Shown here piece after piece: positions 8,345 through 17,360 of a DNA stretch of 64,000 bases. How positions within the stretch are numbered: the first letter of the stretch is position 1; the number at the start of each line of letters is the position of its first letter. The stretch lies in NCBI RefSeq assembly GCF_006438725.1, contig NZ_RCZD01000002.1:249294-313293 (forward strand), read 5' to 3'. Below the pieces are notes generated by a model. It searched no databases. It was given only the letters and a program-made list of their open reading frames with translations, and was not told the origin of the DNA. The stretch comes from Ewingella americana. Its GTDB lineage: Bacteria > Pseudomonadota > Gammaproteobacteria > Enterobacterales > Enterobacteriaceae. The position numbers and the translations under genes were made by a program.

Positions 8345-9499
8345 TTATGACATGCGGCCTAACTCTTGATCGAAACGCTGCCAGCTTTCAGTTAAGTCGA
8401 TGACTGAACGTTTTTTTCGCGCTTCGTCGATTTTTATTGCCGTTAATCCAGCCTCAAGCGCGTCCACCACGGAGACGTTAAGCGGGCTGCCGGTTTTAAG
8501 ATGTTTCACTACGTGCTCAGCCATCAGGGCATCCGCCCCGTAATGACCGTCATAGGCGTTACCTTCATATTCGGTGGATACCACTTTATCCCCCGAACGT
8601 GCATCGTGAACCCGGAAGAAATTGCGCACAAAATCCCCCTCCGCCATACCTTTTGAGCCAATCACGCAGAAACGGCGGAATTCGTCAGGGACGTTAAGGT
8701 TGGCGTGAAAAGCCAGCGTTGCGCCGCCGCTGTATTCAATCAACGCAGTCTGGTAATCGATAATGTCGGCATCGCTGGTAAATACGGCGTCGGTACTCGA
8801 CCAGCCGCTGGGTTTAGTATGGTAAAGCTCAGCACTGGCATTGAAATCACCCTGAGGTTCCTGGTCTGGCGTGAACGACTTTCGCCCGCCAAAACTCGCC
8901 ACTCTCACCGGTCTTTCCCCCATCAAGCCCTGATAAAGATCGATATCGTGGCAGCATTTTTCCAAAATGTACGGGCCGGCATATTTCTCATAGCGACGCC
9001 AGTCTCGCTGGAAAAATGCGCCGTGGAACGGTCGGATGTGCTCGGTGGCCTCAATCGAGGCAATCTCACCCAACTGCCCCTGCTGCTTGGCGTGCATCAG
9101 ATCAATAAACAGCGGCGAATAGCGCAACACCAGGCCAACAATAATATTGTCTGAGCCGTATTGTCTGACGAGTGCAGCCATCGCTAGCGTTTGCTCTTCA
9201 TTAATCACCACTGGCTTTTCAGTAAACACTCTCTTACCCGCCTCAAGGCCGGCCTTGACGTGTTCCAAATGCAGATAGTTTGGCGAGCCCACCATTAACA
9301 GGTCGAAATCGGCATTTTTCAGCAGATCGTCCAGCGACGTGTACGCATCTCCCGGCTCGATGCCAAAGGTGTGAAGGTTAGGCAGACCGGCGGGCGCAGG
9401 GTCAACGTACCCAGCGATACTAAATTCGGGGTCTACTTTATGAAATTCATTAACCACATTGGACATGCGAAAACCGAGACCGACAATGCCTACTTTCAT
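8345..9499 (-). CDS. Gfo/Idh/MocA family NAD(P)-dependent oxidoreductase
   Basis: A cytoplasmic 384-residue sugar or inositol dehydrogenase-like enzyme. The N-terminal Rossmann fold begins KVGIVGLGFRM, the conserved EKP motif is at 94-96 (VFTEKPVV), and the catalytic EKxxHDxD motif is at 180-187 (EKCCHDID). A C-terminal GFO_IDH domain follows. It is divergent from the sugar kinase/ROK gene pair, with a 17-bp perfect palindrome in between, so it probably belongs to the same sugar regulon. The substrate is probably the imported sugar or its derivative; its identity is not visible. Confidence 0.9.
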   Translation of the reverse strand: MKVGIVGLGFRMSNVVNEFHKVDPEFSIAGYVDPAPAGLPNLHTFGIEPGDAYTSLDDLLKNADFDLLMVGSPNYLHLEHVKAGLEAGKRVFTEKPVVINEEQTLAMAALVRQYGSDNIIVGLVLRYSPLFIDLMHAKQQGQLGEIASIEATEHIRPFHGAFFQRDWRRYEKYAGPYILEKCCHDIDLYQGLMGERPVRVASFGGRKSFTPDQEPQGDFNASAELYHTKPSGWSSTDAVFTSDADIIDYQTALIEYSGGATLAFHANLNVPDEFRRFCVIGSKGMAEGDFVRNFFRVHDARSGDKVVSTEYEGNAYDGHYGADALMAEHVVKHLKTGSPLNVSVVDALEAGLTAIKIDEARKKRSVIDLTESWQRFDQELGRMS

Positions 9500-9578
9500 G
9501 TTTTATCCCCTGACTGCCTTAATAAGGTGAGCTCAATGCTGACGTCTACGCCGGAGGAAGGGTCGCCCGGCATGCAAT

Positions 9579-9595
9579 TGTCTAATGATTAGACA
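9579..9595. promoter_or_regulatory. Palindromic candidate operator TGTCTAAT-G-ATTAGACA
   Basis: A perfect 8-1-8 palindrome 80 bp upstream of the Gfo/Idh start on the minus strand and 225 bp before the kinase start on the plus strand. This is a good candidate binding site for the ROK regulator encoded at 10743 or another local regulator. Seen in sequence; binding is inferred. Confidence 0.6.
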
Positions 9596-9819
9596 TCAAC
9601 TTATTACGGTGACAAAAGTAATGTCAACAAACCCGGCAAACCATAAATGACATAATTAACGTATCATATTGAATATGTTAATATTAATTTTATAATTATT
9701 TTCGATGTTTTTTTACTATTGCGATTTATGTTTTTTTACCCTATCTTTTGGCTCATCACAGGTCATCTGTTTCAATAGCTTGTAAGGCTTGTGCTGCGGC
9801 GTCAGGCAGGAGGGGAACT

Positions 9820-10746
9820 TTGCAACCAGAATATTTCGTTGGAATTGATGCCGGTGGAACACAATGTCGGGCACGACTTACCGACAATCAGGGTAACGTG
9901 TTGGCAAATAGCAGCACAGGCGCAGCCAACATATTCAGCGACTTTAGGGGCGCGATCGCCGCCGCGCTGTCCGCCGTTGAAAACTGCTTCAATATTGCTG
10001 AACTCTCCGCAGGTTCGCGTCAAAAAACCTCCGCCGCCTTTGGCTTTGCCGGTGCAAACGTCACCCGCATTCGTCGGCAGGCACTGGACTGGCCGATGCC
10101 CTTCCTGCAACGGCATATTGCCTCAGATGTAGAGATAGCCTGCCTCGGCGCACACGCAGGTGGGCCAGGCGCGGTGCTGATTGTCGGCACCGGCAGTCAG
10201 GGCACGGCCTACGACGGTCAGCGCTTTCATCCCGTAGGTGGATGGGGATTTGCCCTTTCCGACGGCGGCTCCGGCGCCCAACTAGGCCGCAGCGCACTCC
10301 GGCTCGCCCTGCGCTGCCACGAGGGCCTATCAGCGCCCTCGCCGCTGACAGACATTATCATGGCGCATTTCGACAACAGCCCTGAAACCATGCTCCAGTG
10401 GACTCTTTCGGCAACGCCCGCGCAGTGGGGAGCATTTTCACCGTGCGTTTTCGAGCACGCCGCGCGTCAGGACAGCAACGCCCTGCAGCTGGTTTGTCGC
10501 TTGGCCGCCGATATCGAGCAACATCTTTCCTTTCTGGTGAACTCCAGTCAGGCCAAGGTTTGCCTGATGGGCGGCATTGCCCAACCCGTGACGCCCTATC
10601 TGTCGCCCAAATTACAGCAGCAACTGGTTTCGCCACAGGGCGATGCCCTACAGGGCGCGCTGTTGTTGGCCGCACATAATCAAACGATTGTGGTAAATTC
10701 AACGCAACGCCACCCTTACAAAAAAGATGACCGCCTAAAACTATGA
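9820..10746 (+). CDS. BadF/BadG/BcrA/BcrD-type sugar kinase (N-acetylglucosamine kinase-like)
   Basis: A cytoplasmic ATP-dependent kinase of the ASKHA fold. The best start is TTG 9820, because it directly follows AGGAGGGGAACT and gives (M)QPEYFVGIDAGGTQCRARL with the phosphate-1 motif DAGGT at residues 10-14. The phosphate-2 region is GTGSQGTAYDG, followed by GGWGFALSDGGSGAQLG, the loop typical of GlcNAc kinase-like BadF members. Length from that start is 308 residues. Its stop overlaps the ROK gene start (ATGA), so the two are translationally coupled. It probably phosphorylates the sugar brought in by the ABC system; a GlcNAc-like substrate is inferred from family similarity. Confidence 0.85.
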   Translation: MQPEYFVGIDAGGTQCRARLTDNQGNVLANSSTGAANIFSDFRGAIAAALSAVENCFNIAELSAGSRQKTSAAFGFAGANVTRIRRQALDWPMPFLQRHIASDVEIACLGAHAGGPGAVLIVGTGSQGTAYDGQRFHPVGGWGFALSDGGSGAQLGRSALRLALRCHEGLSAPSPLTDIIMAHFDNSPETMLQWTLSATPAQWGAFSPCVFEHAARQDSNALQLVCRLAADIEQHLSFLVNSSQAKVCLMGGIAQPVTPYLSPKLQQQLVSPQGDALQGALLLAAHNQTIVVNSTQRHPYKKDDRLKL

Positions 10747-11870
10747 CCGCTGCCAACAAAATCGCTCCCAACGTCTCGGCGCGCCTCCTGCGCCTGATTG
10801 TCGAAAACGCCCCCATCAGCCAGTCTGATTTGAAAGTGCGCAGCGGATTAAGCATGTCGACGGTTTCTCAGGCCACTAATCGACTGCTGGCAAAAGGCAT
10901 CATCCACGAACTTGGACTACGTCGTGAGTCGATGGGACGCCCCAAAATTTTACTGGGTCTTGATCCGGATCAGGCAGCGGTGGTGGGCATTCAGCTCAAC
11001 GCTGAACGCAATCTGATTGTGATGACAGACCTTAATGGCAAGCTGATTGGCGAGCAGCAAATTCCGAGCGGTGCCATGACACCTAAGCAGCTCAGCGATG
11101 CGTTGGCGAAATTCCTTAGAGGCGTCGATGCCGATAAGGTCAGCGCTATCGGGCTGGCCTTATCAGGCATTGTCGACCCCGACAGCGGGTCGTGCGTGCG
11201 CTCTAAAGTGCTGGACTGGACCAATGTGCCGATCGCCAATATCCTGGCCGAGCGTTTCAACATTCCTGTATATATAGAAAATGACGCCAATGCGATGGCA
11301 CTGGCGACGCTGGTATTCGGCCAGTTGGGGAATGCGCAGTCGGCGATTATTGCCACTTACGGCAAGGGGATTGGCGCGGGGATCATTATCGAACGCCAGC
11401 TCTATCGCGGCAGGCACGGCACCGCCGGTGAGATTGGAAACGGCCTGATTGGTGACGGCACTTCAGCCAATCTGGAGGAAGTGGCATCTTCGAGCGCTAT
11501 CCTCAAGGCCCTGGCGGCGCAAACTGATGCCCCCGGAATGACCAATCTGCTTGAGATGGACCAACACCCCTCCCCGGCCGCGCTTGAGATTCTGGCCAGG
11601 GCCGGGCAGTACATCGGCATCTCGCTTGCCAACCTCTCGATTGCACTCGATCCCGACGTAGTCTATCTGGCAATGGAGCCCTCTATGGCCTCGCGGATCC
11701 TGCTTGAAAACGTCACCATGAACTTTCAGGCAAACCGTCTGAAGCTCACGCCACAGCTCACGCCGCTGATGTTTCTTACCGACTCAAACCGAATGTGGGC
11801 GCTGGGTGCGGCGGGCTTTGCGGTGAATAAACTGATTGATATTTTGGCGGCGTCGGCAGACGAAGAGTAA
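10743..11870 (+). CDS. ROK-family transcriptional regulator lacking the zinc cysteine motif
   Basis: A 375-residue NagC/Mlc/XylR-type regulator. An N-terminal winged helix at about residues 12-55 (ISQSDLKVRSGLSMSTVSQATNRLL) is followed by a ROK sugar-binding domain with the GIGAGII and EN-DANAMALA motifs. The family's zinc motif CxCGxxGC, expected around residues 236-250, is replaced by LIGDGTSANLEEVAS with no cysteine. It is translationally coupled to the kinase gene by an ATGA overlap. It most likely senses the transported sugar and controls the divergent oxidoreductase and the transport genes. Loss of the zinc ligands suggests altered effector sensing. Confidence 0.9.
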   Translation: MTAANKIAPNVSARLLRLIVENAPISQSDLKVRSGLSMSTVSQATNRLLAKGIIHELGLRRESMGRPKILLGLDPDQAAVVGIQLNAERNLIVMTDLNGKLIGEQQIPSGAMTPKQLSDALAKFLRGVDADKVSAIGLALSGIVDPDSGSCVRSKVLDWTNVPIANILAERFNIPVYIENDANAMALATLVFGQLGNAQSAIIATYGKGIGAGIIIERQLYRGRHGTAGEIGNGLIGDGTSANLEEVASSSAILKALAAQTDAPGMTNLLEMDQHPSPAALEILARAGQYIGISLANLSIALDPDVVYLAMEPSMASRILLENVTMNFQANRLKLTPQLTPLMFLTDSNRMWALGAAGFAVNKLIDILAASADEE

Positions 11871-11922
11871 CTGAGCGAGGCCTCCTCCACCGAGTTAAGA
11901 GGAGGCAATAGATAGGAAAAAC

Positions 11923-13008
11923 TTAGCGAATTCTCTCACCACTTTCCGCGAACAGCAGGCACTCTTTGGCATTAATGCCAAACGTGACGCGATCACCGTT
12001 GGCGCGCAGTTCCAACTGCCGCTGTTCAACAACCAACGTTTTCTCGTCCGCATAATCCAGATAGAGATAGTTGGTGTGGCCCAGCCGTTCGGCAAAAGTC
12101 AGCGTGGCGCTGAACTGGCAATCCGCAGTGGCCGAAGAAACAAAATGTTCAGGACGGACCCCCAGCCATACTTTCTCGCCCTCGCGCAGTGACTGCTGGA
12201 GCGGAACAATCAGGCTTTCAACACCCAGCGCCGCAATACGCAGTTGAACGCGTCCCTCTATGGCCGCCACTACCTCAGCCTCCATAAAGTTAATCCGTGG
12301 AGAACCGATAAAACCGGCTACAAACATGTTGTCAGGATTATGGTAAAGCTCGAGCGGTGAACCCACCTGTTCAATCACGCCCTGTCGCAGCACGACAATG
12401 CGGTCCGCCAGCGTCATCGCTTCAAGCTGGTCGTGAGTCACATAAATCATGGTGTTGCCCAATGACTCATGGAGTTTGGCAATTTCAATGCGCATTTGCA
12501 GGCGCAACTCGGCGTCAAGGTTTGACAGCGGCTCATCAAAGAGGAAAATTCGTGGCTCGCGGATAATCGCCCGGCCAATGGCGACGCGCTGGCGCTGGCC
12601 GCCAGAGAGCGCGCGCGGCATGCGGTCTAGCAGTTCGTTTAAATGCAGCTTCTGTGCTGTCAACTCGACCAGCCGTTTGATCTCAGCTTTCGGGCGTTTA
12701 GCCACCTCCAGCGGATAGCTCAGGTTACCGCGAACTGTCATATTGGGGTACAGCGCGTAAGACTGAAACACCATGGCGATCCCGCGTTCGGTTGCGGGCT
12801 GTTGGGTCATATCTACGCCATCTACCCACAGACTTCCCTGCGTGATCTCTTCCAGTCCGGCAATCATGCGCAGCAGCGTTGACTTGCCGCAGCCCGATGG
12901 GCCGACAAACACCACAAATTCGCCGTCATTAATCTCAAGATCGATGCCGTGGATCACCTTGACGTTTTCATAGGACTTCTTGATCGCCTTGAGCTGTAGA
13001 TTAGCCAT
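11923..13008 (-). CDS. Sugar ABC transporter ATP-binding protein (MalK/UgpC type)
   Basis: A 361-residue ATPase with Walker [10 protein letters not shown] at 36-44, Q-loop [12 protein letters not shown], signature LSGGQRQR, Walker [14 protein letters not shown]-loop VTHDQLEAM, and a C-terminal TOBE/MalK-type regulatory domain (about 235-361). It energises import with the two permeases at 15625-17312, which have no ATPase gene of their own. It follows the GNAT gene by 10 bp on the same strand, so the pair form an operon. It is transcribed divergently from the solute-binding protein and permeases. Confidence 0.95.
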   Translation of the reverse strand: MANLQLKAIKKSYENVKVIHGIDLEINDGEFVVFVGPSGCGKSTLLRMIAGLEEITQGSLWVDGVDMTQQPATERGIAMVFQSYALYPNMTVRGNLSYPLEVAKRPKAEIKRLVELTAQKLHLNELLDRMPRALSGGQRQRVAIGRAIIREPRIFLFDEPLSNLDAELRLQMRIEIAKLHESLGNTMIYVTHDQLEAMTLADRIVVLRQGVIEQVGSPLELYHNPDNMFVAGFIGSPRINFMEAEVVAAIEGRVQLRIAALGVESLIVPLQQSLREGEKVWLGVRPEHFVSSATADCQFSATLTFAERLGHTNYLYLDYADEKTLVVEQRQLELRANGDRVTFGINAKECLLFAESGERIR

Positions 13009-13018
13009 AAGTCCTCTT

Positions 13019-13621
13019 TTATAAGATTAAACCCATGTAGATGGCATTGCTGCGCATCAGAAATTTGAATCCCAGTTTGGAATAGAACCCGCAAACTTGC
13101 TCGTTTTGCAGGCTAACACCAAGATGTACGCCGCTGACGCCCGCTGCACGCAGCGCATCGAGTTCGGTTTCTACCATCATTTGGCCATATCCGCCTTTCT
13201 GCGCTGCGGGCAAGATATTAATGTGCAGATGTGCGGGATAGGTGTCGGTCAGCTCAGTTGAGGCGTGGGAAGGTTGGCGAATAGCGTCTAGCACTTTGTC
13301 ATCAAGCGGCGCGACAGGCTGACGGTCGGCAAATTTTTTGCGCAGAGCTGGCCACCACTGCGTTTCGAGACGCTGATTAAACGCCACCGTATCGCGGGTG
13401 CCGACCACATAGCCAACAACCTGGTCGTTCTGACACAGCACAAAAGCTAAATCAGGTTCCAATACTGCATATGGCACAGAGAAACGCAGCCCCGGATAGG
13501 TGGGATCGCTGTACAGCGCCGTGCCATCCTGACCGGCGTCGGACGTTTTCAAACAGATCGCGGACAGGGCGTCGAGGTCACCCGTTGCAACCTGGCGAAG
13601 AATAACAGACGGTGTTGACAT
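13019..13621 (-). CDS. GNAT N-acetyltransferase, OGA-C-terminal-like
   Basis: A 200-residue acyl-CoA-dependent acetyltransferase. The acetyl-CoA site resembles [20 protein letters not shown] (about 142-161), with [23 protein letters not shown] at the C terminus. The segment [11 protein letters not shown] is typical of the GNAT family related to the C-terminal domain of O-GlcNAcase. It is the first gene of a two-gene operon with the sugar ABC ATPase. That context suggests acetylation of an imported amino sugar, for example glucosamine-type residues, before phosphorylation. That role is inference; a detoxifying role is also possible. Confidence 0.85.
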   Translation of the reverse strand: MSTPSVILRQVATGDLDALSAICLKTSDAGQDGTALYSDPTYPGLRFSVPYAVLEPDLAFVLCQNDQVVGYVVGTRDTVAFNQRLETQWWPALRKKFADRQPVAPLDDKVLDAIRQPSHASTELTDTYPAHLHINILPAAQKGGYGQMMVETELDALRAAGVSGVHLGVSLQNEQVCGFYSKLGFKFLMRSNAIYMGLIL

Positions 13622-13657
13622 AAAAAGTCCCCAGGGTTGTACAAAAAACCTGCCTTT

Positions 13658-13738
13658 AAACTAAAGAATGCCTACTTAGTTTGCAATATATAATAATCCC
13701 CATTTCTTGTGATCGACCAACCTATGACGGCGATCACA
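13658..13738. promoter_or_regulatory. Two inverted repeats in the divergent sugar-transport promoter region
   Basis: Two inverted repeats lie just upstream of the GNAT-ATPase operon. The first is AAACTAA (13658-13664) / TTAGTTT (13676-13682). The second is TGTGATCG (13708-13715) / CGATCACA (13731-13738), separated by 15 bp. The second contains TGTGA and TCACA half-sites at wider than CRP spacing. They are good candidates for ROK-regulator and/or CRP binding. The rest of the 13739-14176 gap is AT-rich with no gene. Confidence 0.5.
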
Positions 13739-14176
13739 GGCTCACCCAAAAGAAAAACTGACTATCAGCGAATTCCCTGTGAACACTCTATCCTTAATTG
13801 CAGCGCTAATATGTTGGGAATATTAAGTAGATGAGTGCGCACAGCCATAATTTTATCCTATGGTTGACAATGTGTTAGGCGTCACCCCGTCGTTCAGTAC
13901 ATTTACATAAAGTTCACGCGGATATTTAAAATAATCGCCTTGCCGTAAGCGCATTGAACAGTGTTTAACCGCAATGTTTGGCATTATCTGCAGTGGATAA
14001 TCGGGTTTTCAATCGATTTGAAGTCACAAGAAAAGCCGTTTGACTTTATTTTATTATTAAAGTAAGTATTGATGGTCGGGTGTTTTTGAGCCAAAACATA
14101 ATGCAAAGTGCCGGATGTGCTTTTGCCGCCAGAGAAAGGGATGCCTGTTCGTGTTGGATTAGAGGAACGCACCACC

Positions 14177-15523
14177 ATGTCTAAAGCCTTGCATGCACCA
14201 CATCTTCGTCACACCGAGGGCAATCGTGCGCCACGCGCCCTGCTTTCACTGCTGGCACTCTCCCTCGGCCTGGGTGTTCTACCGGTTCAGGCCGAGACTA
14301 TCGCTGCGTGGGATATCTATAATTATCCTTCGCAGACTGACGTCATCGATCAGGCCATCAAAGATTTCGAGGCCCAGAATCCGGGCGAGAAAATCAACCG
14401 CAGCGTGCACTCCTTCGACGACACGCGCATTCCGCTGAAACTGGCGCTTTCCTCGGGCGAAGGCCCGCAAGTGGCGCAGGTTAACCAGGGCGGCGGCGAC
14501 ATGGGCGCACTGGTCAAAGAGAAGCTGCTTTTCCCCATGGATGCCTACGCCAAACAGTACGGCTGGGAAACGCGTTTCCCGAGTTCCATTCTTAAACGCA
14601 ACCGCTGGTCAGATAAACAAGACTTTGGCAGCGGTCATCTTTACGGCGTAGCCAGCCTCGGTGAAATGGTGGGTCTGTACTATAACAAAGCCGTGCTGGA
14701 TAAAGCCGGGATACCGGTACCTAAAACTATGCCGGAATTTGAGGCCGCGCTGGCCAAGCTCAAACAACAGGGCACAGTACCCATTATGCTCGGCCTGCTA
14801 GATGGTTCTGTGGGTGCGCAGTTGCTTTCAACCCTGTGGGAAGAGCAAATTGAAAGCAGCGATCGCAAAACGCTGGACGATCTGATTTATGACGTTGGCG
14901 GTTCATTTAAAGACAGCAAGCTGGTAAAAGCCGCCCAAACTATGAAGGACTGGAATACCCAAGGTTATTTCTTCCCAGGCTATCAGGGGATGGGCCGCGA
15001 TGATGCCGCTTCACTGTTTCAGAATGGCCAGGCCGCCTTTTTCATCAGCGGCACCTGGTACATGGGGCAGTTTAAGCCTAATAAAGACATTCATTTCTCG
15101 GCAATGCCCGCCGTGCCAGGTGTAAAAGCACCGCTGATGGTTGGCGGGACCGATTTGCCGTTCTCTATGACTGTCACCGCCAAAACCAAGGCGCAACAGG
15201 ACACCGCGGCGAAATACATTAACTACATTGTTTCCGACAAGGTTTCTGAGGCCTGGCTTAAAGCCGGTTTCCTGCCCGCGTCGGCAGATAAAAATGCCAA
15301 ACTTCCGGCTGACAACCCACTGCTGGCCGACGTGTATCAAGTCTGGACCACCGTCAATGCCAATGACGGACTGGGCCACTATGTCGACTGGGCAACGCCG
15401 ACCATGGGTGACGTATTGAACGCCAACGTGCAACAGCTATTGGCTGACCGGATAACGCCTCAGCAGTTAACCGAAAAGCTTGACGAGAATTACCAGCAGT
15501 ATCTTAAAACCCTTAAACATTAA
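14177..15523 (+). CDS. Periplasmic sugar-binding protein of an ABC importer
   Basis: A family-1 extracellular solute-binding protein. The frame is open from 14108, but ATG 14177 ([10 protein letters not shown]) follows AGAGGA and yields 448 residues with a signal peptide ([19 protein letters not shown], cleaved before ETIAAW). The mature domain carries the usual hinge and ligand features, such as [27 protein letters not shown] and [12 protein letters not shown]. It delivers the ligand to the two permeases directly downstream. A stem-loop after the stop may raise its expression over that of the permeases. Confidence 0.92.
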   Translation: MSKALHAPHLRHTEGNRAPRALLSLLALSLGLGVLPVQAETIAAWDIYNYPSQTDVIDQAIKDFEAQNPGEKINRSVHSFDDTRIPLKLALSSGEGPQVAQVNQGGGDMGALVKEKLLFPMDAYAKQYGWETRFPSSILKRNRWSDKQDFGSGHLYGVASLGEMVGLYYNKAVLDKAGIPVPKTMPEFEAALAKLKQQGTVPIMLGLLDGSVGAQLLSTLWEEQIESSDRKTLDDLIYDVGGSFKDSKLVKAAQTMKDWNTQGYFFPGYQGMGRDDAASLFQNGQAAFFISGTWYMGQFKPNKDIHFSAMPAVPGVKAPLMVGGTDLPFSMTVTAKTKAQQDTAAKYINYIVSDKVSEAWLKAGFLPASADKNAKLPADNPLLADVYQVWTTVNANDGLGHYVDWATPTMGDVLNANVQQLLADRITPQQLTEKLDENYQQYLKTLKH

Positions 15524-15543
15524 GGCTAACGACGGCGCAAAGC

Positions 15544-15577
15544 GTGACAACAGGCTTACTTACTGGCCCGTTGTCAC
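15544..15577 (+). promoter_or_regulatory. Intercistronic stem-loop after the binding-protein gene
   Basis: A perfect 8-bp stem GTGACAAC/GTTGTCAC with an 18-nt loop lies between the binding-protein gene and the first permease gene. In many binding-protein operons such hairpins protect the upstream mRNA and partly terminate transcription. It has no U-run, so a role in stabilisation or attenuation is more likely than full termination. Confidence 0.55.
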
Positions 15578-15624
15578 CTCAGTAAAGCAGAAGGTCATGA
15601 TGAGGGTAACCATGAGGCATATCC

Positions 15625-16497
15625 ATGCTCAATAAATCAATGCTGCAAAATATGCTTTTTGTTTTGCCGTCGCTGCTGATCTACGGCGTATTTCTGCTGG
15701 CACCGCTGCTGTTTTCAATCTGGGCGAGTTTTACCGCCTGGGATGGCACCTCGTGGCCAGTTTTCATCGGCGTGCAGAACTTTGTTCGTATGTTTTCCGA
15801 CGCGACGTTCTGGACTTCCATTGCTAACAACGCTCTGCTGCTGCTGTTTTACACGCTTTGCCCGATAGTGATTGGCCTCGCGCTGTGCAGTTTCCTCAAC
15901 GACACCCGCCATCACGTTGAGCGCAGCCTGCTGCGTATTCTGTTTTTTCTGCCCTACATCATGCCAATGGCGGTGCTGGGCGTGGTGTGGCGCTGGCTGT
16001 ACAACCCGGCATTTGGCCCGATCGATCAACTGCTGCGCGCCATTGGTCAGCCACAGCTGGCCGTGGCCTGGCTGGGCGATTTTAACTGGGCGCTGCCTGC
16101 CGTGGGCTTCGTCGCAACCTGGTATTTCTTTGGCTTTTGTCTGGTGCTGTTTATGGCCGGTTTGCAACGGATGGATCCCTCACTGCTTGAGGCGGCGGAG
16201 CTTGACGGCTCAAGCCGTCGGCAGAAATTTATGCGCATTACTCTGCCGGCCCTCAAACCAGAAATCCGCGTCGCGCTGCTGTTGACAGTGATTGCCGGCA
16301 TCAAGTCCTTCGACCTGGTTTACGTCATGACCCACGGCGGGCCAGGCACCTCGACCCTGGTAACTAATATTTATATGTATCAGCAAGGCTTTGACTTACG
16401 TCATTTTGGCTATGCCTCTGCCGTAGCGATTATCGGTATGGTGATGGTGTTTATCCTTAATGGATTAATCCATCTGGCACTCAGGGAGCGTCGTTAA
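15625..16497 (+). CDS. Sugar ABC transporter permease 1 (MalF/UgpA type)
   Basis: A 290-residue inner-membrane subunit with six predicted membrane segments. The EAA loop that contacts the ATPase is EAAELDGSSRRQKFMRITLPALKP (about 189-212). The N terminus MLNKSMLQNMLFVLPSLLIYGVF and the segment WRWLYNPAFGPIDQLL are typical of the UgpA branch. Its stop overlaps the start of permease 2 (TAATG), so the two are translationally coupled. It forms the pore with the next gene product and uses the ATPase encoded at 11923. Confidence 0.93.
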   Translation: MLNKSMLQNMLFVLPSLLIYGVFLLAPLLFSIWASFTAWDGTSWPVFIGVQNFVRMFSDATFWTSIANNALLLLFYTLCPIVIGLALCSFLNDTRHHVERSLLRILFFLPYIMPMAVLGVVWRWLYNPAFGPIDQLLRAIGQPQLAVAWLGDFNWALPAVGFVATWYFFGFCLVLFMAGLQRMDPSLLEAAELDGSSRRQKFMRITLPALKPEIRVALLLTVIAGIKSFDLVYVMTHGGPGTSTLVTNIYMYQQGFDLRHFGYASAVAIIGMVMVFILNGLIHLALRERR

Positions 16498-17312
16498 TGC
16501 GTAGCACTTCTCTTTTCTCGCGCAGCGTGATTTGGCTGATCGCGATAATGACTATTCTGCCGTTTTTGCTGGCCCTGATGACCTCCTTCAAGACCCCGTC
16601 AGAGCTGTTTCAGGGTGCCTTTACCCTGCCAGGCAGTTTGCAACTCGGTAACTATCTTTCCGCCTGGCGCGAAGGTCACTTTAATGTTTACTTTCTGAAC
16701 TCAGTGATTGTGGTCATTCCGGTGATCGTCATCAGCATTTTTGCCGGGATCTTGTCGGGGTTTGGTTTTGCTTTTCTGCGCCTGCCGAGTAAAAAATTCC
16801 TGGCATTTTTGCTGGGGCTGGGCATGGTTTTGCCTTCGGAAGCCTTTATTATTCCGCTTTACCATGAGCTGCACTGGATGGGCATGACTAACACTTACCT
16901 GGCGTTGATTGTCCCGCAGGTCGCGCTTTCGATCCCTTTCAGCACGCTAATGGTTGCCACTGCGTTCCAGCAGGTGCCGAAAGAGCTGGTCGAAGCGGCT
17001 GTGATGGACGGCTCGAGCCGCAGCAAGATTTTGTGGGGTATATTGGTGCCCGCTATCTGGCCGACGCTGTCAACGCTGTCGCTGCTACTGTTTATCTGGA
17101 CCTGGAACGAGTTTTTGATCCCGCTGATCCTGGTCAATAAAGACGAACTGCGCACACTGCCGATCGGCATGATGTTTTTCCAGAATAAAAATACCTTAAA
17201 TATTCCAGAGTTAATGGCCGGAGCCATGATCGCTATCCTGCCAATCGTGGCGGTATTTTTAGCATTTCAACGGAAATTTATCAGCGGCGTGACGGAAGGC
17301 GCGGTGAAATAG
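16497..17312 (+). CDS. Sugar ABC transporter permease 2 (MalG/UgpE type)
   Basis: A 271-residue inner-membrane permease with six predicted segments. Its EAA loop is EAAVMDGSSRSKILWGILVPAIWP (about 166-189), and TWNEFLIPLILV is typical of MalG-like members. It starts within the stop codon of permease 1, so the stoichiometry should be equal. A long hairpin follows the stop codon by 17 bp and ends the operon. Confidence 0.93.
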   Translation: MRSTSLFSRSVIWLIAIMTILPFLLALMTSFKTPSELFQGAFTLPGSLQLGNYLSAWREGHFNVYFLNSVIVVIPVIVISIFAGILSGFGFAFLRLPSKKFLAFLLGLGMVLPSEAFIIPLYHELHWMGMTNTYLALIVPQVALSIPFSTLMVATAFQQVPKELVEAAVMDGSSRSKILWGILVPAIWPTLSTLSLLLFIWTWNEFLIPLILVNKDELRTLPIGMMFFQNKNTLNIPELMAGAMIAILPIVAVFLAFQRKFISGVTEGAVK

Positions 17313-17328
17313 TGCCAGTCTAATGTCT

Positions 17329-17360
17329 ATCAGACGCGGTCCCAGAGACTGCGTCTGATA
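17329..17360 (+). terminator. Hairpin at end of sugar ABC operon
   Basis: A perfect 10-bp stem TATCAGACGC/GCGTCTGATA with a 12-nt loop, just after the last permease gene. It lacks a T run, so it may act as a 3' stabiliser or a rho-assisted terminator. Confidence 0.55.

Noticed and set aside
10358-10855. 165-codon minus-strand frame across the kinase/ROK junction
   Set aside because: GC-rich shadow of two clear genes; the translation is Arg/Ala-rich low-complexity without a domain.
13708-13738. Classical CRP site
   Set aside because: Half-sites TGTGA and TCACA are present, but the spacing is much wider than the 6 bp of CRP sites, so I list it only as an inverted repeat.
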